A DNA stretch of 64,000 nt. Source: Halobacterium noricense. Its GTDB lineage: Archaea; Halobacteriota; Halobacteria; Halobacteriales; Halobacteriaceae. The position numbers and the translations under genes are program-made. The stretch covers positions 186,001-250,000 of the forward strand of contig NZ_CP089469.1 in assembly GCF_021233435.1 (NCBI RefSeq), in the 5' to 3' direction. Under the pieces are notes generated by a model that did not search any database, was not told the origin of the DNA, and worked only from the letters and a program-made list of their open reading frames with translations. Shown one piece after another: positions 8,062-15,290 of this stretch; the stretch's first letter is position 1, and every line of letters begins with the position of its first letter.

Positions 8062-8454
8062 TCAAGATTCTCGGTTCGCGTTCACCGGTGCGATATACTC
8101 GTTTTTCCAGGAGTCGCCGTCACGCCATTGCCAGTAAAAGTAGTGATAGCCCGGCTTCGTCTCTTTGATCGTGATGTAGGCTCCACCAGCTGGGACATCA
8201 TCGTAGTCTGCTGGATCAGTCGAGACGTCTCGTTCCTCGAGTTCGTTCTGTTTGGCTTCGCTGATCGATTCCTCTTCCTGTTTTTGGTCAGCCATACGCT
8301 CGCGTTCGGCGCGTTTCCAAGCCGCCAGCTTCGTGGCATACGTTGCAATCGCATCGAGTCGATCGGGCGACTGCTTGTCCAGTGGTTCGAGAATATAGTT
8401 CGGTAGCTCTGGCGCTTGCGGTTCTGTTGTGGGCGGCTCTGAAGATTCGTCCAT
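8062..8454 (-). CDS. Haloarchaeal hypothetical protein with coiled-coil middle and YWQWRDGD motif
   Basis: 130 residues from the ATG at 8454 (MDESSEPPTTEPQAPELPNY). The frame opens further upstream to 8508, but that would translate through a palindrome. The middle is a charged helix (AAWKRAERERMADQKQEEE). The C-terminus (YITIKETKPGYHYFYWQWRDG) resembles small plasmid- and virus-encoded DUF6788-like proteins, in which a Tyr/Trp strand is conserved. It is divergent from parA and bracketed by the GTTACCCCAC palindromes, one of which touches its start codon. A part in plasmid maintenance is possible. Function unknown. Confidence 0.7.
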   Translation of the reverse strand: MDESSEPPTTEPQAPELPNYILEPLDKQSPDRLDAIATYATKLAAWKRAERERMADQKQEEESISEAKQNELEERDVSTDPADYDDVPAGGAYITIKETKPGYHYFYWQWRDGDSWKNEYIAPVNANRES

Positions 8455-8455
8455 A

Positions 8456-8497
8456 GTTACCCCACGTCTCGCTTTGAGTATCAATATGTGGGGTAAC
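8456..8497. repeat. Spaced palindrome GTTACCCCAC-N22-GTGGGGTAAC, copy 2
   Basis: Perfect 10-bp arms at 8456-8465 and 8488-8497 give 42 bp in total. The site sits in the divergent promoter region between the gene ending at 8062 and parA (start 8563). It shares arm length and spacing with the TTAACCAACA palindromes elsewhere in the window but has a different sequence. A regulator-binding or ParA-partner-binding site is the simplest reading. Confidence 0.7.
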
Positions 8498-8562
8498 TCA
8501 GACGGCAAGAGACCGAAACGCGTCTGACGTAGTTATTTGAAGTCACAGAAAGCACAGAACGG

Positions 8563-9342
8563 ATGGAAGCCATGACTCGGAGAATCGGGATCACGAATCA
8601 GAAGGGAGGTGTGAGTAAAACCACGAATACAATCAACGTCGCTGGCGGGCTCGCTGCCGATGGTGTAGACGTTCTCGCCGTCGATATGGACCCTCAGGGA
8701 TACCTCACGCATCGGCTTGGGTTCGAAGACGAGTACACTTCGGACCCACCGTCGCTATACGATGCGCTTCAGTCGCCCGCCGACCACGACGTCGACGATC
8801 TCGTTGTCACTCACGAGGAGTTCGATCTCCTTCCGGCCAACATCGATATGTTCCATCTTGAGCAGGACCTCATCGCGAGCGGGATGCGTCCCCGGCTGCG
8901 GTTGAAGACGGTCCTGGAGAACGCGACCGCGTGGGACGTCGTCCTTATCGATGCGCCGCCGTCGCTCGGCCCACTGAATGATAACGTCGTTCTTGCCACC
9001 GAGGAACTGCTCGTCCCGGTCGAAGCCGACGAAAGTTCCCAGCTCGCGCTCAATCATCTACTCCGCCAGTTGGATACGCTCGAGGATAACTACGACACAC
9101 ACGTCGATGTCCTCGGTCTCATTGTTTCGAACGTGGCCTATCCGCTGGACAATGAACAGCAGGCGGCCATTGACTGGTTCAACGAGCGTTTCGAAGGACG
9201 CGTCGGGGTGTGGACCGTTCGAAGCCGGGCAGCAATCAAGCGGGCAGTGAAAGACCAGGGTTCGGTGTTCGCCGAAGACGCCGAGGAAGTCGATATGACC
9301 GACGTGTATGCGCAGATAGCTGCGGAGGTGGCCGATGAGTGA
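8563..9342 (+). CDS. parA: ParA/Soj-family partition ATPase
   Basis: 259 residues. The deviant Walker A is KGGVSKTTNT at about residues 14-23, with VDMDPQGYLTHRLG next and Walker B as VVLIDAPPSLGP. This is a Type I ParA ATPase without an N-terminal HTH. Such proteins form dynamic gradients on the nucleoid and segregate plasmids with a DNA-binding partner. The next gene overlaps by 8 bp and is the likely partner. An ATG 9 bp downstream (MTRRIGITNQ) is an alternative start. The upstream leader carries AGTCACAGAA and AGCACAGAAC direct repeats (8541-8561). Confidence 0.92.
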   Translation: MEAMTRRIGITNQKGGVSKTTNTINVAGGLAADGVDVLAVDMDPQGYLTHRLGFEDEYTSDPPSLYDALQSPADHDVDDLVVTHEEFDLLPANIDMFHLEQDLIASGMRPRLRLKTVLENATAWDVVLIDAPPSLGPLNDNVVLATEELLVPVEADESSQLALNHLLRQLDTLEDNYDTHVDVLGLIVSNVAYPLDNEQQAAIDWFNERFEGRVGVWTVRSRAAIKRAVKDQGSVFAEDAEEVDMTDVYAQIAAEVADE

Positions 9343-9718
9343 CGAAATCGACGAACGTCTGAGCCGTCGGTTTGACGACGACCAGGACGACGAGAACGAG
9401 ACCATTTCTGAGAAGTCACAGAACGACATGAATTCTAGTCAATCAGGGGCCGAGAGGAAGTCACAGGCTTCACAGAGAGCACAGAACATCAAGAAGGAAT
9501 GGAATGTGCGGAGTTTCTACCTCGATGACGGCCTCGATAGTAATCTCACGACGGCGTTCAAACGACTGGATCTCTCGCTTTCGGAGGCTGACGCCGAGGT
9601 CAATCTCAAGAAGACACGGCACTTCTACCCATTGATCGTCGAACTCGGTCTAGAACGCTTGGCGGAAATGGACGTCACAGAAGTCACAGAACGATTGGAC
9701 GACGAAGATTCAGCATAG
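9335..9718 (+). CDS. ParA partner protein, putative centromere-binding
   Basis: 127 residues overlapping the end of parA by 8 bp. The N-terminal half is acidic and disordered. The C-terminal half (NVRSFYLDDGLDSNLTTAF through FYPLIVELGLERL) is helical and could be a ribbon-helix-helix-like dimer. Small proteins in this position usually bind the partition site and stimulate ParA. AGTCACAGAA repeats lie inside the gene (about 9413, 9460, 9672, 9680). A copy of the last ~34 codons is found as a fragment at 11730-11834. DNA binding is inferred from position. Confidence 0.6.
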   Translation: MSDEIDERLSRRFDDDQDDENETISEKSQNDMNSSQSGAERKSQASQRAQNIKKEWNVRSFYLDDGLDSNLTTAFKRLDLSLSEADAEVNLKKTRHFYPLIVELGLERLAEMDVTEVTERLDDEDSA

Positions 9719-9785
9719 GCGATTTCGATTACTCTCCCACGACACTCTTATGTATGACTGGGACGAAGTAATGAATTGAGGGAGT

Positions 9786-10094
9786 ATGAGTAAAGCAGAG
9801 TCTGAAAAAGTAGTGTCTGTATCGTCGCGCGGCCAAGCGACCATTCCCAAAGAGTTCCGGGAGGAACTCGACATCGACACACCCGGCCGCGTGAAGTTCG
9901 TTCGCACCGAGGAGGGCGAAATCGTCGTCCGTCCCATCCACTCGGTCACAGACCTGCGTGGAGTCTTGGAAGGGAAAACCGACGAGCAGGGTCGTTCAGC
10001 AGTCGAACGACTGCGGGAGGAACGCGAGCAGGACAAGGCTAGTGAAGAGGAGTTGCGGCAGCGCTACGCCAGTGATGACGAGGCCGACACATGA
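9786..10094 (+). CDS. vapB: AbrB/VapB-type antitoxin
   Basis: 102 residues. The N-terminal SpoVT/AbrB swapped-hairpin domain is clear (VVSVSSRGQATIPKEFREEL, then RVKFVRTEEGEIVVRPI). The acidic C-terminal half (about residues 55-102) would wrap and block the toxin. The gene overlaps vapC by 4 bp (ATGA). Members of the family autoregulate the operon by binding its promoter. Confidence 0.92.
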   Translation: MSKAESEKVVSVSSRGQATIPKEFREELDIDTPGRVKFVRTEEGEIVVRPIHSVTDLRGVLEGKTDEQGRSAVERLREEREQDKASEEELRQRYASDDEADT

Positions 10095-10519
10095 CAGAGG
10101 GGACTGACATTCCCGAGACGATTATCTTCGACGCCGAACCACTCATCGCCTATTTCTGCAACGAACCAGGGAGCGACACCGTCGAGACGTACGTCGACGC
10201 CGTCGAAGGCGCGGCCGATGGATACATCTCAGCGATCAACCTCGCCGAGGTCCACTACGTCGTGCGTGCAATCGACGGCGAGGAACGCGCTGATGCTGTC
10301 GTCGACGTCCTCGAGGAAAGCGGCATCCGTCGCGTCGATACCGAACAGACCTGGGCGTCAGCAGCCGACTTCAAATTCCGCTACGCTCCAGCGCTCGGTG
10401 ATGCCTTCGCGCTCGGGACTGCAGCACACGTCGACGGGATGCTCCTGGTCGGTGCCGACGACGACTACGACGACGTCACCGACGTCCCAATCACTCGGTT
10501 CCGGACCGAACCGGCATAG
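10091..10519 (+). CDS. vapC: VapC-type PIN-domain toxin
   Basis: 142 residues with PIN acidic residues in order: Asp in IIFDAEPLIAYF (about residue 15), Glu in INLAEVHYVV, Asp in ALGDAFALGTA, and the terminal DDDYDD. PIN toxins are Mg-dependent ribonucleases. Its start is coupled to the AbrB-type antitoxin. The module lies beside parA and the origin, as expected for plasmid addiction. Confidence 0.92.
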   Translation: MTEGTDIPETIIFDAEPLIAYFCNEPGSDTVETYVDAVEGAADGYISAINLAEVHYVVRAIDGEERADAVVDVLEESGIRRVDTEQTWASAADFKFRYAPALGDAFALGTAAHVDGMLLVGADDDYDDVTDVPITRFRTEPA

Positions 10520-10546
10520 ACCCTGGATCTCGTCCCATAGTGGCCG

Positions 10547-11422
10547 CTATGAGTGCTCCTCTGTCCGCTCTTCGAGAAACTCTCGCAGTTTCGATTCGAA
10601 AGACGGTGGAGTAGCCCCGAACGTTGACGCTGCAGATTCGACCACTTCGTCAGTCTCGGCTTCCTCTTGTATCGTTCCCAGTCCGTAGAGCACTGTGCGG
10701 ACGACCTCACTGTAGAATTCCTCTTCGTCGTAGCAGAATTGACAGTCGTTTCGCCAGTAGTCGGGGACGAACTGCACACCGAGTGCCTGGTGTTTGGGAC
10801 AGATTCCTTTGCGAACCTGCCCGATGTTTCGGAATTCGACCTCCCACGTTCCGTCAGGGGCGATCTCAACGACGAAGTACGCGCCGAGAAGCGCGTCTGC
10901 ACCATGGTCTGCCGTTCGGTAGAGGAATGCGGTATTGAGAGCCTTGTTCTTGTAGCGACCGGTGTGTATATGACCAGAGAAGTATGCCTTCCCCGCGAAG
11001 TGTTCCAGCAGTTCGGGGTGCCAGTAGTGATTCACGAGGATTGTCTCGTCTTCAACTAGTTCGGGATTCTGCGTGAATGTCTCTCCAGCAACGGTGATAC
11101 TGTCATCTTCGGGGATGTACGTCCCTGGAAGGTCGTAGTCTTGGAACGGCTGTTCCGGGCCGATTGCCCCGTCCCGATTCCCCCAGATGTAGAGGAGCTC
11201 TCCCCGCTCGTGGAGCGTCTCGAAATACGGCGTGACCGCATCGAGCTGTTCCCGCCCCTCGTCGACGCCATCAAACCATGCGTTCGTGATATCGCCGACG
11301 TGAATTACGAAGTCGAATTCCTCGCCTTCAGTACCGTCGACGACCCGCTCCAGTGAGTCGACATCCCCGTGGTTGTCTCCCATACAAAGAAGTCGGAGCG
11401 TCTCATCATCGTTAGTCGTCAT
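10547..11422 (-). CDS. Calcineurin-like metallophosphoesterase
   Basis: About 291 residues from the ATG at 11422; a GTG at 11443 would add 7. The metallophosphatase signature is complete: GDNHGD near the N-terminus, HVGDIT, WGNRDGA (GNH/RD motif), NHYWHPE, and GHIHTGRYKN. The C-terminal part has two Cys pairs (GICPKH, CQFCYDEEE) that could bind a metal. The family includes phosphodiesterases and nucleases; the substrate here is unknown. It is convergent with vapC. Confidence 0.85.
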   Translation of the reverse strand: MTTNDDETLRLLCMGDNHGDVDSLERVVDGTEGEEFDFVIHVGDITNAWFDGVDEGREQLDAVTPYFETLHERGELLYIWGNRDGAIGPEQPFQDYDLPGTYIPEDDSITVAGETFTQNPELVEDETILVNHYWHPELLEHFAGKAYFSGHIHTGRYKNKALNTAFLYRTADHGADALLGAYFVVEIAPDGTWEVEFRNIGQVRKGICPKHQALGVQFVPDYWRNDCQFCYDEEEFYSEVVRTVLYGLGTIQEEAETDEVVESAASTFGATPPSFESKLREFLEERTEEHS

Positions 11423-11559
11423 TAGTTGACTCCCCGTACTCACTCAGGTGTATAGAAGACCACGTTCACCGTCAAGGAGATATCTCATAACAGTCTCTCA
11501 CTGCTATTCTTGCTAGTCCTTCTCTCCTTAGTGCGAAGCCCCTCTCTGGTTCTTCTGCA

Positions 11560-11582
11560 AGATACATTCAGCAAATGGGGGG
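11560..11582 (-). repeat. Outlying copy of the origin repeat
   Basis: AGATACATTCAGCAAATGGG plus further G is a close match to the repeats at 7.29-7.96 kb but sits 3.6 kb away. It lies among gene fragments that duplicate parts of neighbouring genes. It is probably part of a duplicated and rearranged segment rather than an independent origin. Confidence 0.7.
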
Positions 11583-11589
11583 TGCGATA

Positions 11590-11667
11590 GATGCCAGCCG
11601 ACTCCAGTACATCTTCATGCTGCGCCGCCTCGAGCTGGTGCAAAGCCTGGTGGATGAGCCGGCCAAT
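11590..11667 (+). pseudogene. Fragment of a haloarchaeal HTH regulator
   Basis: The translation DASRLQYIFMLRRLELVQSL and onward matches the middle of the regulator at 11965-12413 (DTSRLQRVLTPRRLELVRSL). Both ends are missing. This is a 26-codon fragment left by duplication and deletion. Confidence 0.6.
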
Positions 11668-11729
11668 TCCCCATTTCACCGATTTTCGCTACGCGTGATC
11701 GGTGAACCACTTGCTGTGAACTCACGAAG

Positions 11730-11834
11730 ATGTGCCACTTCTACCCGCTGATCGTCGAACTCGGCTTGGAACGCTTGGCGGGAATGGAAGTCACAGAAGT
11801 CACAGAACGATTGGAAAGCAAGGATTTGGGATAA
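11730..11834 (+). pseudogene. 3' fragment duplicating the ParA-partner gene
   Basis: The translation CHFYPLIVELGLERLAGMEV through the TAA stop matches the last ~33 residues of the protein encoded at 9335-9718, with a few substitutions. The AGTCACAGAAGTCACAGAAC direct repeat is retained. It lacks the rest of the gene. Together with the origin repeat at 11560, it shows that part of an ori-par region was once duplicated here. Confidence 0.75.
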
Positions 11835-11964
11835 TTGCAGAGGGCGGATACCAGCGTTGTTCATTCACCACAACAACCCTCTACCATACGCGCGTTGTCC
11901 TACATGGACAATACAGATGCCCCGATGTAGGCGTCAAAAATCCTCGAAGAGGTCGATCCCATCC

Positions 11965-12413
11965 ATGAGCAAGCATTCGCCTGACCACCTGCACGAATCC
12001 CCGGCGGACGCCGAGTATTCCTCGACGCTCCGAATCACGTCGACGCCGTTCGAGGAGCACACGGAGAGTGTGCTGAACCGCGCTGAGCGCTGGGAGCAGG
12101 GCGAAGCGGTGCCCACGTCGTCAACTTCCAGGACACCAGCCGGCTCCAGCGCGTTCTCACGCCGCGCCGCCTGGAGCTGGTACGGAGTCTGATGGAGGAG
12201 CCAGCCGAGAGCATCCGCGCCCTTACCGACCGCCTCGACCGGGACGTCCGTCAGGTTCACGACGACCTGCAGATCCTGAGCGAGTACCGTATCGTTCACT
12301 TCCGCGAAGCGGGCAGCGCGAAGCAGCCCCACGTTCCCTACGACACGGTGAAGATCGAGGTCGAACTCACTACGTCGGTCGGTGACACCTCAGAGTCGTC
12401 GACGTCCGCGTAG
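11965..12413 (+). pseudogene. Winged-helix transcriptional regulator (possible antitoxin), single-base frameshift
   Basis: The N-terminal part (from ATG 11965: LRITSTPFEEHTESVLNRAE, WEQGEAVP) and the C-terminal part (HVVNFQDTSRLQRVLTPRRL through a DRDVRQVHDDLQ helix) join into one ~149-residue protein. This works only if one C is restored in the run at about 12109-12112. The haloarchaeal family has PHVVNFQ-like sequence at exactly this point and binds DNA with a C-terminal wHTH; members often pair with a RelE/ParE-like toxin. No toxin gene is intact upstream. It is a pseudogene unless the base loss is a sequencing error. Confidence 0.7.
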
Positions 12414-12455
12414 CCGTCCACAAGCTTATTCCACCCGAGCGCCGACATTTCATCA

Positions 12456-12608
12456 ATGAGTCGCCACTCTGCTGGCGATGACCGCAAGAGCGATGCCGAG
12501 GACGGGGGTCGTCCTGAGGTTCCCGAGGGCATTCTTCGCGGTATTGAGGACATCGCCGAAGGGAATACAGCGAGCAAAGAGGATCTCGAGTCTGTCCTGA
12601 AGTACTGA
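12456..12608 (+). CDS. Small conserved haloarchaeal protein (50 aa)
   Basis: The sequence ends in VPEGILRGIEDIAEGNTASK and a DLESVLKY tail. Short proteins with this GILRGIEDIAxGNTAS-DLE pattern are common in haloarchaea, often just downstream of a wHTH regulator like the one at 11965. The pattern suggests a helical antitoxin-like peptide. No function is known to me. Confidence 0.55.
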   Translation: MSRHSAGDDRKSDAEDGGRPEVPEGILRGIEDIAEGNTASKEDLESVLKY

Positions 12609-12834
12609 CTGACGTTTCCTGAGACAGAGATGAGCTACGTATCACTGTCGGCCGTCGGACGAAGAGACGAGGGTCATCTTTGCTGGTGAATCCGATTTCA
12701 CTCACGAGGCCGTTCGGACTTAGCTCATTGTCGAACTCTACAAAGCGCTGTCCAACTCCTAACACACGTCATCGACACCCAGTTTGCGCTCGTATCGCCA
12801 GTCGAGCGATTCGTGGTACTGCTTTTATACCGCT
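12609..12834. other. Intergenic stretch with no recognised gene
   Basis: These ~225 bases have an open frame on the minus strand (RFVEFDNELSPNGLVSEIGF and onward), but it overlaps the preceding gene and matches nothing I know. It may be a decayed gene interrupted by the IS-derived element that starts near 12835. Confidence 0.3.
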
Positions 12835-13344
12835 GAACAGGCGCAATACCACGGCCTTCAGGCCGTGGATACGCCCCGCCACTTCGGAGAGAACCCACGT
12901 TCGACAGCACTCTGAGTTTCGGGATACCGACGTTTAAGTGACAGGCACCCCTATTACTGGATAGGAATCGGTCGGAACGGAGCGGATTCCGAACCGTCCT
13001 TCGGAGGCGGCCTGTCCGCCCACGTAACGAGGCAGTATCCGAAAGAGCAGTCGGTGAACGCCACATCCTCGACGGGTGTGCCAACGTGCCGACTGCTCAA
13101 AGCAAACCAGACGATACCCCCGACTCCGTTGACGCCTGCTGGCGTCCCCGTGGCCAAAACAACACGGGGACGCCAAACACGGTTGAGGATAGGGGTACCG
13201 GCGGGTTGGCACTGCCAGCAGTCCACCAGTCCGATATTGTGGGACTATCCGTGCCCGAAAGGCCTGGTAGTCCGGTGATTGGGCTGCGAACCTGAAACTC
13301 CCACCGCTCGGGATTCCTCCGCGTTTACGCGGAGGAGGATGTCA
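12835..13344 (+). mobile_element. Non-autonomous IS200/IS605 derivative (palindrome-associated element)
   Basis: The left end has the hairpin CCACGGCCTTCAGGCCGTGG at about 12850-12869. The right end has the hairpin CCTCCGCG/CGCGGAGG and terminates in GGATGTCA (TGACATCC on the other strand) at 13344, the same right end as the element at 5708. Inside there is no intact tnpA or tnpB; at most a short 3' remnant of tnpB (ETPTARDSS) remains. Such ~0.5-kb deletion derivatives are known in haloarchaea as PATEs. Mobilisation would require a Y1 transposase from elsewhere. Confidence 0.6.
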
Positions 13345-13692
13345 ATCGGCTTCGTCGACATTGTTGAGCGCACTATTCAGTTCGAAGAGTTCCTGGACGA
13401 CGTCACTCTTAGCGACTCGGTAGCGACGAGGCGACGTGTTTGGGACCTCCTCGACGATATCGGTCTCCAGTAGGAGATCGATGTAGTTGCTGACCGTCTG
13501 CCGAGTGACGCCGGCGTGATCGGCGAACTCCGTCTTGTTGAACTCCCGACCGGGAGGGAGGGTGAGGATGGCGTCAAGGAGGATAGGGACGCTCTCGTGC
13601 TGAAAGAGATGGAGGACGCCGCTCGGGTTCTCAAGGCGAGCCTCCTTAGTGTCCTTCTCCTCCGCCGGGTGCTTCGGCGTTGACTCGCTCAT
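13342..13692 (-). CDS. Winged-helix transcriptional regulator
   Basis: 116 residues from ATG 13692 (MSESTPKHPAEEKDTKEARL); an in-frame ATG at 13719 is less likely. The wHTH reads EFNKTEFADHAGVTRQTVSN with the wing VPNTSPRRYRV. The protein begins the divergent pair with the gene at 13787, so it may control that promoter. Its TGA stop is the first codon of the IS right end (TGACATCC), so the native C-terminus was probably longer. Confidence 0.75.
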   Translation of the reverse strand: MSESTPKHPAEEKDTKEARLENPSGVLHLFQHESVPILLDAILTLPPGREFNKTEFADHAGVTRQTVSNYIDLLLETDIVEEVPNTSPRRYRVAKSDVVQELFELNSALNNVDEAD

Positions 13693-13786
13693 GTTTCTAG
13701 TGTGCCGGTCGGCGTACATAGTTGTTTGTTTTGGCGTAAACGCTCGTTAACGCACACTTATCAGAGAGGGGTGAAGATAGGGGAAT

Positions 13787-14104
13787 ATGCGCAAGCCATC
13801 GGTGAAATGCGCTCTCCTCGCGGCGATGATAGCTGAGCACCGGTGGGGGTCACCGATCGTCGAGGAGAATCTCCTCTCCATTTCCGCCATCGAGACGAAC
13901 GACTATCCCACCGCGAGCAAGGTCTTCGATGAGCTCCGATCCGCTCTCTACATCATCAACCGGGGGAAGCGGGGCATCGAACTGAACAGTGGCGAATTCG
14001 GAGCGCTCGCTGACCGTCTCTATCACGAGTGCGGGTGGGAACCGTTCGAAATCAAGAGTCGGCTGAAGCACTACGAGGGGTGGGATAATCACGAGTGGGC
14101 GTAG
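13787..14104 (+). CDS. Conserved haloarchaeal hypothetical protein (105 aa)
   Basis: It ends in LYHECGWEPFEIKSRLKHYE and DNHEWA, a tail I associate with a family of small haloarchaeal proteins found on plasmids and proviruses. The rest is helical (VFDELRSALYIINRGKRGIE). It is divergent from the wHTH gene at 13692, with about 95 bp between. Function unknown. Confidence 0.65.
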   Translation: MRKPSVKCALLAAMIAEHRWGSPIVEENLLSISAIETNDYPTASKVFDELRSALYIINRGKRGIELNSGEFGALADRLYHECGWEPFEIKSRLKHYEGWDNHEWA

Positions 14105-14167
14105 TCCCGCGAGAGCGTATTCGACGAAGGAGACACTGTCTTCCGAGGAAAACGCCGTTCGAACCAC
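14092..14167 (-). pseudogene. Possible HicA-toxin N-terminal remnant
   Basis: Two bases after the HicB-like stop, a GTG frame reads VVRTAFSSEDSVSFVEYALA, then G-LRPLV. This fits the start of haloarchaeal HicA-like toxins (RTxFSGxxVVxVLxxxGFxPV). It then runs into the end of the unrelated gene at 13787-14104. If correct, the toxin was truncated and only its antitoxin remains. The match is short. Confidence 0.35.
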
Positions 14168-14168
14168 A

Positions 14169-14435
14169 CTACTCGTCCGAGAGCCACGGCGGCGGGCCGT
14201 CTTCTCTGATTTCGGCGTCGATCCCGAGTTCCTCGAGGCACGCCTCGGGGTCATCGATCTCCTCGCCGCGACCGACGTGGCTATCCAGAGCGTCGGCAAG
14301 TTGTCGGAGCGCCTCGGCTTCCGTGTCGCCAAAGGACGCCACCCCCGACTCGACGTGTCGCGCAGTCATGCGACCGTCGTTCTTGTGGATGAACTCGACG
14401 CCCGAGGGCGGGTCCGATACCGTCGCCATACACAC
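14169..14435 (-). CDS. HicB-like antitoxin
   Basis: 88 residues. The body (NDGRMTARHVESGVASFGDT, then EAEALRQLADALD) has the HicB partial RNase H-like strand order with its final helix. HicB antitoxins bind and neutralise HicA, a small mRNA-targeting toxin. A probable HicA remnant follows directly. The 42-bp palindrome at 14481-14522 lies 46 bp upstream of the start and could be its operator. Confidence 0.65.
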   Translation of the reverse strand: MCMATVSDPPSGVEFIHKNDGRMTARHVESGVASFGDTEAEALRQLADALDSHVGRGEEIDDPEACLEELGIDAEIREDGPPPWLSDE

Positions 14436-14480
14436 AGATACGCGCCGAGAGTGACGTAACCCTTCCCCTGCGCCACGGTC

Positions 14481-14522
14481 TTAACCAACAGACACCGCCC
14501 TCTACCCCCGAGTGTTGGTTAA
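14481..14522. repeat. 42-bp spaced palindrome, copy 2 (TTAACCAACA-N22-TGTTGGTTAA)
   Basis: Arms of 10 bp match the copies at 3987 and 47914, and the total length is the same 42 bp. The interior is different and C-rich. The right arm overlaps the TAA stop of the membrane-protein gene at 14519-15013, and the site lies just upstream of the HicB-like gene. Confidence 0.75.
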
Positions 14523-15013
14523 CCGCTGAGCGCGAGCCCGCCAGCGACCGCCACACCGGCGACCACGACGCCGATCACAAGCAGGGCGTAGTTCGCTATT
14601 GGGTTCGCGGCCGTGACGACGTCGAGCGTGTACTTCTCGCCATGCACGGGCGCGAACGGCCGAACGCCAGTCGGTGTGAGCACGTCAGCGAGGATATGCG
14701 CCACCACGGCGAGCGTCCCGACGACGGCGCCGAACAGGCCCGTTCCGAGCGCAGCGAGCACGCCACGGGACGTCCCCAGTAGTAGGCCACCGACACCGGC
14801 GACCGCGCCGACGGCGAGCGCGAACCACACGGTATGTGTCGGTCCTCGGTGTTTCACGCCGGGGATTCGTTGGTCGACATCAGGGAGCATGGCCCCGCCA
14901 ACGACAACGGCACCACCGAGCACTCCGAGCGTGGTGTAGCCAAGCGCAGTCAGGATGAATACAACGGGGGCGTAGGCGACCAACGCCGCGCCGTAGTGGC
15001 CTTTCTGGTGCAT
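14519..15013 (-). CDS. Membrane-bound metal-dependent hydrolase, YdjM/DUF457 family
   Basis: 164 residues, mostly transmembrane. The family signature is visible: MLPDVDQRIPGVKHRGPTHT near residues 42-61, HILADVLTPTGVRPFAPVHG near 107-126, and several hydrophobic helices. Asp and His in these loops bind metal in the YdjM group. It lies 3 bp downstream of the interrupted Zn-ribbon gene and was probably cotranscribed with it before ISH3 insertion. Confidence 0.85.
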   Translation of the reverse strand: MHQKGHYGAALVAYAPVVFILTALGYTTLGVLGGAVVVGGAMLPDVDQRIPGVKHRGPTHTVWFALAVGAVAGVGGLLLGTSRGVLAALGTGLFGAVVGTLAVVAHILADVLTPTGVRPFAPVHGEKYTLDVVTAANPIANYALLVIGVVVAGVAVAGGLALSG

Positions 15014-15016
15014 GGG

Positions 15017-15290
15017 TTAGTAGTCCCGAAGCCACTCCGGCCCGCCGTAGGCGTCGACGTAACACCGCCTGTGTGCCGGCTCGCCCCTCGGGTTCGGCAC
15101 CGCCTTTTCTAACGGAACCGATTCCCCGCATAGGTCACACTCGGCCGTGTGGCCCGCTTGCCGGGCGTCCGGTGAGAGATTCTTTGTCTCGACATAGAGC
15201 TCTTGGAGCGCGCGTGGCGTCAGCCGAACGAGGACTTTCTCGCGGTCGTCCTCATCTCGCTGTTCCGGCGTGTACGTGAGCACCCAATCT
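15017..15290 (-). pseudogene. 3' part of a Zn-ribbon gene split by an ISH3-family element
   Basis: The translation (WVLTYTPEQRDEDDREKVLV, then CDLCGESVPLEKAVPNPRGE with a later Cys in HRRCYV) contains a small Cys-rich domain. Removing the ISH3 element and one copy of AATCT joins this frame exactly to the fragment at 16690-16837. The rebuilt protein is about 139 residues. A GTG at 15283 could restart translation of this half. Function unknown. Confidence 0.8.
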
